From IMG/VR virus record IMGVR_UViG_3300010413_000149, positions 1 to 45,638 of that record: 45,638 nt of DNA. One strand, 5' to 3'. Of this stretch, positions 9,025-18,156 are shown one piece after another; position 1 is the stretch's first letter; each line of letters opens with the position of its first letter. Position numbers and translations under genes: made by a program. The notes under the pieces are model-generated. The model was not told where the DNA came from. It was given only the letters and a program-made list of their open reading frames with translations, and did no database searches. The DNA is from a virus.

Positions 9025-9698
9025 GAAGGAAACCTGATTGTATTTATATTGAATACAATTTCGAATACACGTCGTAAAGCATACGGCATATAAATCATCA
9101 TGCCCATAAGTCCAGAAGCAAGACCGGCAAAAAATTCATTATGATTACATTTTTTTGGTCCGTCAGGACACATTCCAGGCCAGTTATCATGTCCAAAAAT
9201 ATATAAATAACACAGATTGCACGCTCTTTCGAATTCTATATATTGAAGCCTACCTTCCATGTAATCTTTATATTCATATGCTAACCTATAAATCTGTTCT
9301 GTCATATAAGCAACAAGGTAATCTTTGTTAATTCCAGGCCATGAATCCATTTCCTTCCAACCTATATGAGCACACTCATGAATAGCTGCCTCTATTTGAG
9401 CGGTATTTAATTGTACCCAATTGGTTATACCCCTGTAGCCAAAATTTGCCCATCCTCCACCAGTAACAGAATCCCAATTGTCTACCGTAAATATAGTCGT
9501 AGACAATATGTGATTTCGCATAATATCCGTGAATCCATATTCACGCATTACACGATCACAAAACTGTCTTGCTTTCGGTTGGTCAGAAGGTCTAAAGGTT
9601 GAAGAAGATTCTATTCCATAATGGCATGTGAAATCATTTACCTGGCAATATCTATCCCTAACCCATTTCGAAGTTATGGGTTCTAATTGCGCAGACAT
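9015..9698 (-). CDS. tail-region protein with HExxH zinc-protease-like motif
   Basis: This 227-residue protein has the sequence AAIHECAHIGWKE (about residues 104-116), giving the HExxH motif (H107, E108, H111) of zinc metallopeptidases with a further acidic residue at E116. Another Glu lies in CNHNEFF near residue 185 and could be the third metal ligand. A hydrophobic stretch (GLASGLMGMMIYMPYAL) follows, and there are several Cys pairs (CNLCYL, CPDGPKKC). It lies directly after the tape measure gene, where distal tail or tail-tip genes are found. Either a tail-borne protease that acts on the host envelope or a maturation protease for tail proteins would fit. The motif is seen; the activity is inferred. 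A chance HExxH cannot be excluded. Confidence 0.6.
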   Translation of the reverse strand: MSAQLEPITSKWVRDRYCQVNDFTCHYGIESSSTFRPSDQPKARQFCDRVMREYGFTDIMRNHILSTTIFTVDNWDSVTGGGWANFGYRGITNWVQLNTAQIEAAIHECAHIGWKEMDSWPGINKDYLVAYMTEQIYRLAYEYKDYMEGRLQYIEFERACNLCYLYIFGHDNWPGMCPDGPKKCNHNEFFAGLASGLMGMMIYMPYALRRVFEIVFNINTIRFPSWR

Positions 9699-9700
9699 AA

Positions 9701-12700
9701 TTACACGCCTCCAAGAATCCTCATGATGGAAAAGTCATTGATGACGCCTTGAGATGACGCCGAAGATGACACATTAAGATTGTAGTTATACGTTCTGTTT
9801 GATTCAGGAATTATATTGCCTATGATCGATGCAGGGGATAGTGGCTGTCTAAATCCAGTTATATTGCCTAGACCCGCATTAACGGCAGATTGGACAGCGC
9901 CAGAGATATAAGGGGTTCCTTGTATGATTCCTAGCGCAATACCTTGCGCAAATGGAATACCAAGTTCTCTAACTGCTAATTGAGAAGGAGATCCGGTTTC
10001 GTATTTTTTGCTGAATTCATTGGCCCAATTCTGAACAAATAGTTGTATGGCAGGTTTTACTACACTTTCCCATGTTGTTGGGTCATTGATACCAGCGGCT
10101 ATTCCCTCTGTAAATGAAATCCCAAGTTGATAGCCTACGCCATCACGGTTATTTTCACCATTAGGACCAGTGGTTCCAATAAGAGCCTTTCTTATTCGGG
10201 CAATCATACTGTCATCATTTGTGACAATATACCCAACAACGTCGCTAGTAAGCCCCACAACTTCGTCACCAACGGCATAGCGAATTTCTTTGAAGACTCC
10301 TACGACAACTTCTTTCAGCGCCTTTAGTTCGGATGGAAGTTCTTTTGCGAGTTCTTTTATTGATTCGATGATCGAAAGCGCAAGTTCATTCCAATATCTG
10401 ACTGTTTCTTTATTTATCTCATTCCAGTTCTTGAAGATAACTTTCGCAAGTTCTACTAGGACAAGATTTATTGACGTATTGAATGCAGTAAATCTTCTAA
10501 TGATCGAATTATTTCCTATTCTGGATTGTTCTGTTATTGAACCAAATAATCCAGAAAGTGATTCAGAAATATCTCCACTGAAAAACGCTTTATTGATTCC
10601 GCTTATAACACCCTCACCGATAGGAATACCGATGATATCTTCCATGATTTTTGAAGGAGATTGAATATCAAATTTCTCCTTCAGTTTATTGATTATGTCG
10701 TCACGGAATTTAAGGATCTTGTTTTCAGATTGAACATCTTCTAGAATCAAGCCATTCAGTACGCCTTGCGATATATCTTCTCCAGTTTTTCCTGCTTCTT
10801 CTATGACCCTCTGTCTATAAGAGGTACCAGAAAATACATTCGCAATAGAACCAGCAACATCATCAGATATGTTCTGCAATGATGCATCTGTTTTGTTAAA
10901 TACTTCAGTTGCAAATGTATCAGTATCAGTCTCTTTTAATGCATCGTTTAGACCTTCGTTGATAATGTGTCTAAATCCGGCAAGAGGATTAAATACAAGA
11001 CCCTGATTCGCCCCCTCAACAAATGATTCTGCTAAATCTACTCCACCTTCTTTCCATTGTTCTTTTGAACCAAAGAATCCAGAAAAGTCTCCATTCTTGG
11101 CTTTTTCCATCGCTTCGCCAAATTCCAACTTTATTTGCTGTCTTCCCTCTTTGGAGAACACAAGCTGAATAATTCTTACCGCGTTCTGTAAGAATTCGAT
11201 GAACTGAACTATTTCTTTAACGATGGATGCTATTTCTGCATTGACACGTGTTCTGAAATTCAGAAAGTTTGAAATCCATGCGGCGACAGCCAAAGATATT
11301 ACTACCGTGAGTCCAGCAACAGCACTTGCTAATGCGCCGATTCCTCCACCTATCGCTCCAAATACTCCAAGTATCTTAGAGCCTAGTGAAGCAACCCCAA
11401 GAAGCTGCAATGCTGTCTTAAGTTGTCCTAGTTTGATAATAATATTTGTTGATACAAGGACAGAAGACAGAAGCAAAATACCGCTAGTAGCCTTTTTAAG
11501 ATTGCCAAGTATAGGAGGTTCTTCACCTTTTTCTGTAGGAAATAACTTTAAGAAATCAGGTAAACCTTCGTTTACTGCATCAAGAGCTAGACCAAATTTT
11601 TCCTTTACCAAATCATATTTCTTGGCAACGTTATCTACAGCGGTAGCCCATTCATCTGCTAATTCAGTTGCATTAGGACCACCAGATTCTATACTGGCAA
11701 TCATTTCCTCAAATGATTGGCCTGCTTCCTTTTCCTTTATATTCAAATCATCAAATACGATTACTGCATCGCGAATGGGTTGAAATAGTGCGGCATCGAA
11801 TCCTAAATCGGTAGCTTCGATATCACGTCTTTGGCGATTAAGTTCAATAGTTTGTAGTTGAAGAAGTGCTTGCTGCTTTTCAAACTCTGTAGAATCAGCT
11901 TGATTAAGTGTATAACGAGCGCGCGCTTCATCAAGCCTATCCCGTTCCTCTTCATTCAGAAGCCTAGCAAACTTAATTTGAATATCAAGTTGGCTTTCTT
12001 CTTTCTTGCGAAGACTTTCTATCTCTTTATTGATTCTCTCAATAATCTTTTGTTCGTCAGCAACAAGAGACAATTGTTCATTCTGTAACTTAAATCTTCC
12101 ACGAATAACGTCGAGTTGATTTTCTAGTTCAGATTGAACATCTTTAGCGCCTTCAAGTTGTTTTTCAGAAACATCTACTGCTTCATCACGTTCTGACTGA
12201 AGATTACGAACTCTTTGTTCTGCACGTATTTGTTCTATCTTGGAGCGAGCTTCTTCTCTTCGAAGTGCAGATGCAGCTTCGTTGTTTATTGTCCTAGTAA
12301 GACTAATGATTTCGCGTTGTTCAGAGAATTGCGTTGTCTGTTCGCGAAGTCTATCTAGTTTATCCTGAATAGGATCAATAAGTTCGCTATAGAACTCGAT
12401 GGTTTCATTTAGCTTTTTCTGTGATTCATCTACAGTAGATGCCGCCGAAGCAAGTTCAATATACTTCCTAAGATATTCAGTAGTAGCTTCGCCAGCAGGA
12501 CCAGCAGCAGAACGAATAGCCTTAAACTGAGATTCTGTGACTTCACCAAATTCCCTAAACTGTTCTATTGCAATGACAAGTTCCTCTCTAGTTTTAGAGA
12601 GAATCTTAGGAACATCTGTCTCGCCAATTTCACCTATCGTAGCAAGTGAAGAAAGCCTTCCACTGATAATTCCTGCAATATCATTAATTGCTGAGAAATC

Positions 12701-14917
12701 AGCGTCTTCGAATCCCTTTATATAGTTATTGATTGCAGCAGCGCCGGATAGCGTTAATTCTCTTCCACCCGATATCGAATCAAGAAGACTGTTAAGTTCT
12801 TCATTTACCTTCTTAATAGGTACAGGAAATGCATCTGCGAATCCTTCCCAAAACAGATTAGCTACTTCTTCGCCAGCGGCAGTCATCGGAGCGGGTGCTG
12901 CCTGAGATGCGATATAATCTCCTACTTCATCGAAGTATCCACCCATATAATCGTGGATAATCGCAGGACGTTGCGCCTTAAGCCACCCATCTACCAAGTC
13001 GTCCGCCGCACTAGCTCCACTTTCCTGTAGATTAGCACTATCTACGGCGTCTTCCGTTCCCTCCTTCAGTGCTTTTTTAAGTTCTGAGGTGATAGGTTCA
13101 TATATTGTTTGAATACCGTCGTAAAGACCAGCGCGGTATTCAAACATTGTTTGATAGCCCCACCTATCAATATCAGGAGCGACACGTGGTGGAGATCCAG
13201 GAGCAAGCCAGAATGACAATGTAGAAGCAATGGCGCTAAAGACGGCATTAAGTCCGCTTAGAGCGGCAGTCATTCCACCTGCAAATGCAGAAATAATATC
13301 TCCGCCCCACTGTCCTACAACAGAAATCGTATCTGTTAATGCATTAGAAATTCCAGTATGCACATCAGAAAATGCAGTAACTATTACCTTTAGAGCGTCT
13401 ATGATGCGCTTCGCCATAGTAGCAAATGCGCCAGAAACACCGCCCGTTTCCGCTATCGTAGAAAGAATATCGGTTTTCCATGCGGTATTGAAGGCTGCAA
13501 ATGCAACAATTAGAATTGTTACAGGACGTATAAGTAGTCTTGCAGCCAACGCAAACGCTCCAAGAGCTAATGCCGCCGCAGATAGGACAATAGCTGTAGA
13601 CGTAAATGTTACAATTGCGCGTTTTAGTTCTGGATCAAGTTCTCGCCATGCTTTTATTGTTCCCTGAATACCCTTGATTAAGCGTTCTATTCCATTCTTA
13701 ATGAAATTGCCTATATCTTCGCCCATGACACGAAATAGAGCGATTGTTTCTATGTTGTTAGCAACTTCGATTAGGTCAAGTAACGACTTTCGAAGCGGCT
13801 CGAAAATTCCTTCGAACAATCTTGCAGTTCCTACCTGTTTTAGTTCTGCAAAGGCGCTAATCATACCGCCGATTGTTTCAAAGGCTACACGTTTTCCGGC
13901 ACCTTCAAATTCTCGAAGCGATTGAACAATTGCGGGTATTGTTACATCTGCTGTTATAGAACCTGCTTCAAGAAGAGAATCAAACTCGGTAGTAGCAATG
14001 CCAAGTTGCTTGATAAGAATGTCACGAATAGGGATACCAGCATTACCTAACTGTCGAATTTCTTCACCAGTTAGCTTTCCGCGTGCCTGAATTTGACCAA
14101 GAGCGCGCGCTGCATTTTCAAGTGTTTGTGGGTCAAGACCTACAGCAGCGCCAAGATCAAGAAGGAGAGGTATCAGAGTGCGTGCATCTTCAGCAAGAAG
14201 ACCGTATGCCTGCGCTACACGAAATGCCTGAACAACATCTTTAGATGTAAAGGGGCTTTCAACTGCTATTCTTTGCAACCATATTAGAAGACCCCTGGAT
14301 TCTTTTTGAGTCTGTGCAAGAGCGTCATTAAGGCCGATTGTGTCATCTGCCGCTCGAAGACTGCGCGCCGCAAAGAAATTAAGTGCAAGTTGAGAACGCT
14401 CAAAAAATCTTACAAGATCGACACCTTCAGAAACAATGTTTCTAACAGATATAAGTAGTCTTCTGAATGCGATAACGGCAATACCGCCAATAGCAGTAGC
14501 AAGAGCCAAAGACGCGGTTGTAGTTTGCTTAAATGTGTCTCTTAGTTGACGAAGTGAACGATTTGCTGTGTTGTATTGAGTGCCAAGACGCTGAAGCTGT
14601 CCAGTAAGATTATTTGTTACTAGAGCTAGACCACCAAACGCAGCAGAAAATGTGTTAAGTGATTGCCCGGTAGCAAATATCGCGGTTCCAAGAGTTTGGA
14701 TTGAGTTAGTAAGTTGTTGGAGAGCAAGGAGCGCCACAGAAGGAGCGGCGCTCGCTTGTTGCCAAGCAGCAGCAATTTGCTGTGCAGATGCGTTAATTGC
14801 GGCAGCAGTTTTAGCGGTTTCTGATTGAGCATCTTGCAGACCTTTTAGATATCTTGTGATACCTGCTGAAAACTGCCTTGTGTTAAATTTTGCATCAAGA
14901 CCTATGCTATCAGCCAT
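9701..14917 (-). CDS. tail tape measure protein
   Basis: At 1738 residues this is the longest gene in the window and lies just after the tail chaperones, the invariant place for the tape measure. About residues 160-400 form the conserved tape-measure N-terminal domain, including LTGEEIRQLGNAGIPIRDIL. Hydrophobic, possibly membrane-inserting stretches follow (about 435-476, and a second cluster in the 1200s with GIGALASAVAGLTVVISLAV). Between them lies a long charged coiled-coil region (DRLREQ..., QRVRNLQSERDEAVDVSEKQ). The protein sets tail length and guides DNA entry. At the usual 0.15 nm per residue the tail would be about 260 nm (inference). The start overlaps the second chaperone frame by 8 bases. 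Confidence 0.95.
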   Translation of the reverse strand: MADSIGLDAKFNTRQFSAGITRYLKGLQDAQSETAKTAAAINASAQQIAAAWQQASAAPSVALLALQQLTNSIQTLGTAIFATGQSLNTFSAAFGGLALVTNNLTGQLQRLGTQYNTANRSLRQLRDTFKQTTTASLALATAIGGIAVIAFRRLLISVRNIVSEGVDLVRFFERSQLALNFFAARSLRAADDTIGLNDALAQTQKESRGLLIWLQRIAVESPFTSKDVVQAFRVAQAYGLLAEDARTLIPLLLDLGAAVGLDPQTLENAARALGQIQARGKLTGEEIRQLGNAGIPIRDILIKQLGIATTEFDSLLEAGSITADVTIPAIVQSLREFEGAGKRVAFETIGGMISAFAELKQVGTARLFEGIFEPLRKSLLDLIEVANNIETIALFRVMGEDIGNFIKNGIERLIKGIQGTIKAWRELDPELKRAIVTFTSTAIVLSAAALALGAFALAARLLIRPVTILIVAFAAFNTAWKTDILSTIAETGGVSGAFATMAKRIIDALKVIVTAFSDVHTGISNALTDTISVVGQWGGDIISAFAGGMTAALSGLNAVFSAIASTLSFWLAPGSPPRVAPDIDRWGYQTMFEYRAGLYDGIQTIYEPITSELKKALKEGTEDAVDSANLQESGASAADDLVDGWLKAQRPAIIHDYMGGYFDEVGDYIASQAAPAPMTAAGEEVANLFWEGFADAFPVPIKKVNEELNSLLDSISGGRELTLSGAAAINNYIKGFEDADFSAINDIAGIISGRLSSLATIGEIGETDVPKILSKTREELVIAIEQFREFGEVTESQFKAIRSAAGPAGEATTEYLRKYIELASAASTVDESQKKLNETIEFYSELIDPIQDKLDRLREQTTQFSEQREIISLTRTINNEAASALRREEARSKIEQIRAEQRVRNLQSERDEAVDVSEKQLEGAKDVQSELENQLDVIRGRFKLQNEQLSLVADEQKIIERINKEIESLRKKEESQLDIQIKFARLLNEEERDRLDEARARYTLNQADSTEFEKQQALLQLQTIELNRQRRDIEATDLGFDAALFQPIRDAVIVFDDLNIKEKEAGQSFEEMIASIESGGPNATELADEWATAVDNVAKKYDLVKEKFGLALDAVNEGLPDFLKLFPTEKGEEPPILGNLKKATSGILLLSSVLVSTNIIIKLGQLKTALQLLGVASLGSKILGVFGAIGGGIGALASAVAGLTVVISLAVAAWISNFLNFRTRVNAEIASIVKEIVQFIEFLQNAVRIIQLVFSKEGRQQIKLEFGEAMEKAKNGDFSGFFGSKEQWKEGGVDLAESFVEGANQGLVFNPLAGFRHIINEGLNDALKETDTDTFATEVFNKTDASLQNISDDVAGSIANVFSGTSYRQRVIEEAGKTGEDISQGVLNGLILEDVQSENKILKFRDDIINKLKEKFDIQSPSKIMEDIIGIPIGEGVISGINKAFFSGDISESLSGLFGSITEQSRIGNNSIIRRFTAFNTSINLVLVELAKVIFKNWNEINKETVRYWNELALSIIESIKELAKELPSELKALKEVVVGVFKEIRYAVGDEVVGLTSDVVGYIVTNDDSMIARIRKALIGTTGPNGENNRDGVGYQLGISFTEGIAAGINDPTTWESVVKPAIQLFVQNWANEFSKKYETGSPSQLAVRELGIPFAQGIALGIIQGTPYISGAVQSAVNAGLGNITGFRQPLSPASIIGNIIPESNRTYNYNLNVSSSASSQGVINDFSIMRILGGV

Positions 14918-15137
14918 GCTTTCTGCTCTTTCTTGTCCGCTTCATTTCTTCTTCTCTTACATGGTCATCATATCCCCTGATAAGCTCTTTGGCACGGAAA
15001 AATCCTACCACCATAGCTCTGTCAGTTTTTGACCATGAATAGAATTCAGAGGGCGGAATTTTCATTTCTACCGCAGCGGCAACTTCTTCAAATGTTTGGC
15101 TATAAGCCCATTTCCCTCCTGGAAGTTGCCTTTTCAA
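14910..15137 (-). CDS. tail assembly chaperone, downstream frame (gpT-like), probably made by ribosomal frameshift
   Basis: The frame of at least 75 codons ends over the tape-measure start. Its listed start is a TTG without a good ribosome site. Reading back in the same frame stays open through DPGDWLNPEQLKRQLPGG into the end of the upstream chaperone gene. This is the standard arrangement of the two tail chaperones (lambda G and GT), where the second product is an extension made by programmed frameshifting. Here the shift needed is +1 (equivalently -2), because the upstream stop is GAG-TGA and the new frame begins one base later with GAT. No classic slippery heptamer is obvious. The product would help fold and load the tape measure. 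Confidence 0.7.
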   Translation of the reverse strand: MKRQLPGGKWAYSQTFEEVAAAVEMKIPPSEFYSWSKTDRAMVVGFFRAKELIRGYDDHVREEEMKRTRKSRKHG

Positions 15138-15165
15138 CTGTTCTGGATTAAGCCAATCCCCTGGA

Positions 15166-15714
15166 TCACTCGATGCCGTCTTGTACCGCAGGTTGAAACG
15201 TCTCTTCGGCTATCGCCAAGTCTTCCTCCGATAGACCAGTTAGTTTCATAATTTTCTGGCTTATTGCAAGAATTTCTTCGGCGTTATAGTTAGTCAGAAT
15301 ATACAAAACCCATGCATACTCACGACTTTCTGGAATAGGAATTCCTAGAAATTCCATTCTTCCTAACCACTTATCAGTAACCCAATCGTCGTTGTCGGGT
15401 ACTTCTGTTCCCGACATGAAGATAGCTTTTAGACTGCGATCCATTCGTTCCGAATCGGCATTATCACGCGCTTCTTCATATTCTTTCCAGCGTTCAAGGC
15501 CACCCTCAATCTGTTCTGCTGTCTCTTTATCGCGCATTTCTACTTCTTGAGGGCGCTTATTAAAACCTATATATTCTGTGTATGTGGGTTTCTTAGGCTC
15601 AACAACGCTTCTTGTGATAGTTTGCACAAACAACGGATCGACTGGCTTAAGTCGAATTTTTACATCTTCTGACGTTATAAAAACGTTGTCAGCTTCCTTC
15701 TTCTTTGTAGTCAT
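15166..15714 (-). CDS. tail assembly chaperone, upstream frame (gpG-like)
   Basis: The product is 182 residues from MTTKKKEADN, chosen over a start 19 codons upstream because a ribosome site (AAGAAGGGTC, then AAAA, then ATG) precedes it and the upstream extension would overlap a stable hairpin. It is acidic and helix-rich, with no enzymatic motif (KRPQEVEMRDKETAEQIEGG; GLSEEDLAIAEE). Size and position, between the major tail protein and tape measure and followed by an overlapping second frame, are those of the first tail assembly chaperone. It is needed in assembly but not usually found in the virion. Confidence 0.75.
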   Translation of the reverse strand: MTTKKKEADNVFITSEDVKIRLKPVDPLFVQTITRSVVEPKKPTYTEYIGFNKRPQEVEMRDKETAEQIEGGLERWKEYEEARDNADSERMDRSLKAIFMSGTEVPDNDDWVTDKWLGRMEFLGIPIPESREYAWVLYILTNYNAEEILAISQKIMKLTGLSEEDLAIAEETFQPAVQDGIE

Positions 15715-15736
15715 TTTTGACCCTTCTTGATATTTT

Positions 15737-15790
15737 CCCGCATACATAGACGGGCAGAAGGGTCGTAACAACCCTGTCCATGTATGCGGG
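15737..15790 (-). promoter_or_regulatory. 54-nt RNA hairpin in the leader of the tail chaperone gene
   Basis: On the minus-strand RNA, CCCGCAUACAUGGAC pairs with GUCUAUGUAUGCGGG: 15 pairs with one G-U. A small inner stem AGGGU...ACCCU forms inside it. The hairpin lies between the major tail protein stop and the chaperone start. There is no U-tract, so it is not a typical terminator. The inner strand GACCCUUCU is exactly complementary to AGAAGGGUC, the downstream ribosome site, so an alternative pairing could hide that site. Confidence 0.75.
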
Positions 15791-15806
15791 ATAATAGATA
15801 AATCGC

Positions 15807-17303
15807 TTAGATTGAACCCTTAGCGATATAACCCAAACCACCTTGTGCTTCTCCACAGACGAAGAAGTTCCACGCATCACAGATGTATAGCGAATTGATA
15901 CCAACATTGGTAGGAGTGGTCAACGCTGACCAACTATATCCGCCATCCACTGTCCACAGAACTGTTCCTACGGGAGTTGCATTGTTTGATACTAGAAATC
16001 CAAGATTTTCATTGTACATTTTGAAATCTCGGACTTGACCTACACCAGAACCAGAGAAAGAACGTTCGGTCCAGTTCGTTCCACCATCGATTGTGTAATA
16101 CAGCTTGCCGGAATCATACCCTACCCAGGCACGATTTCTATCAAGAGTAAACACAACTGTTACGTTATTTCCTGCCTCTGCACTAGGACCAGTTACTTGA
16201 CTCCAACTGGTTCCGCCATCGATTGTTTTGGCGATAACGTTTGATGCACCGCCCGCCCAACCTACATCTTCATCTGCGAAGTGAATTGCATTCCAAGCAC
16301 CGGAATGAATTACACCGGATTCGAGAGCGGACCATGTGGCTCCGCCATCAGCAGAAAAGAAGATATAACCATTGTCTAGTCCAGTCCAAATATTGTATCT
16401 ATTTAGAGCAAACAGACTGTGGCGAGTAGGAATATAGTGGTTGTTTCCAGGAATTGTTGCACCAATATCAGCAGTCACCCATGAAGTGCCATTATCATCC
16501 GTATAGGCGACTTCAGCAGGGTTAGCCGCATCAGTTGTTCCACGTGCAACAAGAACGCGTGTGGTATCACGACCAAAATCGAAGCATTCTACTGCAACGA
16601 TATTTTCGTTAGGACCAAATGGGTCAGATGTACATACGACCCACGTTCCACCATTAGTCGTATACATCACATTAGCAGAAGCGCCAGGGGAACCAGCATA
16701 TGCATCAGTTACCGCAAATCCAAGTTCGCATGAATCTTCTGCCGCATACTCAGACGTTCGACAAGCCTCTTCATTGCAGAAAGTGATATCGTTGAAGTGC
16801 GATGTTTCTGATTGAGACTGACGGTTGATAGAAAATTCCTTTAGTCTAAGGAATTCCTCACCTGACACATCGAACGTTTGATCAGAACGTGTCTGATCAT
16901 CAGGCTCGCGTGCGACAAGTCCGCTAAGACCTTCATTTGTCACACGAACCTGGGTCATCATGTACATACGATCCCAGTTAGTAAAGTTATTTGCACGCCC
17001 ACGCTTAGACATATTGATATAAAGCGTAAACGGACACTTAACTCTTTCTAGTTCATCCAAAACATCGGTAATGGATGCTGTAATCGTTGTTGACGGCGAA
17101 CCCGCGGCACCCTGTACAGAATTGACAATCTTGAAGCGCGAAGGACCGGAGGGGTCTTTGCAGTAGATGGGTTCTACGTCGCCCTTCGGAATGTCAATAT
17201 CTCCTACAAGGTGGCAGCCCATAAAGACGGGTAGAGTGTTCGGCCCATCCTTTTGGACCCAAAGGCCGCCCTCGCCTGCTACAAAGTTATGGGCTTCAGC
17301 CAT
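15807..17303 (-). CDS. major tail tube protein fused to a BNR/Asp-box beta-propeller
   Basis: This is a 498-residue protein in the tail-tube position, before the chaperones. The first 190 or so residues fit a tail-tube domain (GDIDIPKGDVEPIY, then ITDVLDELERVKCPFTLYIN). The remaining 300 residues carry at least six Asp-box-like units: YTTNGGTWV, YTDDNGTSWV, FSADGGATWS, KTIDGGTSWS, YTIDGGTNWT and WTVDGGYSWS. These are the S/T-x-D-x-G-x-T-W loops of BNR or Ycf48-like propellers. Tail tube subunits often carry an outward-facing C-terminal domain, commonly Ig-like. A whole propeller is unusual and would coat the tail with several hundred sugar- or surface-binding modules (inference). A standalone propeller protein is a less likely alternative. 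Confidence 0.78.
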   Translation of the reverse strand: MAEAHNFVAGEGGLWVQKDGPNTLPVFMGCHLVGDIDIPKGDVEPIYCKDPSGPSRFKIVNSVQGAAGSPSTTITASITDVLDELERVKCPFTLYINMSKRGRANNFTNWDRMYMMTQVRVTNEGLSGLVAREPDDQTRSDQTFDVSGEEFLRLKEFSINRQSQSETSHFNDITFCNEEACRTSEYAAEDSCELGFAVTDAYAGSPGASANVMYTTNGGTWVVCTSDPFGPNENIVAVECFDFGRDTTRVLVARGTTDAANPAEVAYTDDNGTSWVTADIGATIPGNNHYIPTRHSLFALNRYNIWTGLDNGYIFFSADGGATWSALESGVIHSGAWNAIHFADEDVGWAGGASNVIAKTIDGGTSWSQVTGPSAEAGNNVTVVFTLDRNRAWVGYDSGKLYYTIDGGTNWTERSFSGSGVGQVRDFKMYNENLGFLVSNNATPVGTVLWTVDGGYSWSALTTPTNVGINSLYICDAWNFFVCGEAQGGLGYIAKGSI

Positions 17304-17306
17304 TGG

Positions 17307-17702
17307 TTATACCTCCAGTCGTTTTTCGAAATCTTTAGCAGCCTTTAGAAGCGATGCTAAGTCTAGTCCGAGTGCCGACTTCAGCGCACCGATGACAGCG
17401 TTTGGATTGTTTCGCAAATCATCGGAAGTCCAAATACCCGCACGCTTCAACTCTCTATCTAAGTCTGTTGGAGTGGTGGCAAATTCGATGATTCTGAACC
17501 AGTCAATTCCGAACGGAATACCCATTCCGGGTTTGGATACCCATGCGAAACTTCCCTGTTCAGCTTCTATCTGCGCAAGAGGAATCCATGCTCGCTTTAT
17601 GGTTCCCTCAGCTTGCCATTCCACAAGAACAAGATTGTTTTTGCGGCGAATAATTAAAACCTTAGTAAGTGTTGGATCAAGGGTAGGCAAAGCCACTGGC
17701 AT
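17307..17702 (-). CDS. unknown neck/tail protein, upstream of tail tube
   Basis: The product is 131 residues. I do not recognise the family. It begins with a beta-rich part (LIIRRKNNLVLVEWQAEG...RAWIPLAQIE), typical of a small barrel, then a helical C-terminus (NAVIGALKSALGLDLASLLKAAKDFEKR). Its place between a gp10-like connector and the tail tube is where tail terminator or tail completion proteins occur, so that is the likeliest role. An AAAGGCGGTAA ribosome site precedes the ATG, which overlaps the previous gene by 26 bases. Confidence 0.7.
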   Translation of the reverse strand: MPVALPTLDPTLTKVLIIRRKNNLVLVEWQAEGTIKRAWIPLAQIEAEQGSFAWVSKPGMGIPFGIDWFRIIEFATTPTDLDRELKRAGIWTSDDLRNNPNAVIGALKSALGLDLASLLKAAKDFEKRLEV

Positions 17703-18156
17703 TTACCGCCTTTCGTAAGTGACGTAAAGCAATTGGATACATTTTTCCGCTACGCTTTATAGCAATGGAAGCGGTGAAATTACGTGCGATAATTCCGGGA
17801 AGAGGATGCGAATAATCCATTCGAATTACACCGCCTCTTCCTGGAAAACTTCCTAAGAATCCAGGTATTGTTTTTGGCTCGAAATCTGAAGAAAGTACAG
17901 CATACCTTCTTGTTGTTCCATCGTGGACGTAGCGATAGATATCGTTTGTCGTCCAAGTTTGCCTCACAATTTCATCACTAGAACTCTTGGTCGCCTGTTT
18001 GAAATTAGGTTTGTCATTCCATGTTTCTACAGTCGCTTCGTAATCTTGCTTGATTCCTTTTCCTACTTCTACGGCGGCATCAACAAGAGCTTTATTCAGT
18101 AAAAGAGAAACATTTTTAGGATTAGCCTTCATTTTAATTACATCTACGCTTATCAT
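17677..18156 (-). CDS. HK97 gp10-like head-tail joining/tail completion protein
   Basis: This 159-residue basic protein (VGKGIKQDYEATVETW; RRYAVLSSDF; ARNFTASIAIKRSGKM; then a C-terminal helix ALRHLRKAV) has the layout of the HK97 gp10 or minor-capsid joining family. Those proteins have an N-terminal helix, a central beta sheet and a C-terminal helical arm, and sit between connector and tail tube genes as here. The start overlaps the end of the connector gene by four bases (ATGA). The call rests on size, charge and position; the sequence match is modest. Confidence 0.6.
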   Translation of the reverse strand: MISVDVIKMKANPKNVSLLLNKALVDAAVEVGKGIKQDYEATVETWNDKPNFKQATKSSSDEIVRQTWTTNDIYRYVHDGTTRRYAVLSSDFEPKTIPGFLGSFPGRGGVIRMDYSHPLPGIIARNFTASIAIKRSGKMYPIALRHLRKAVNASGFAYP

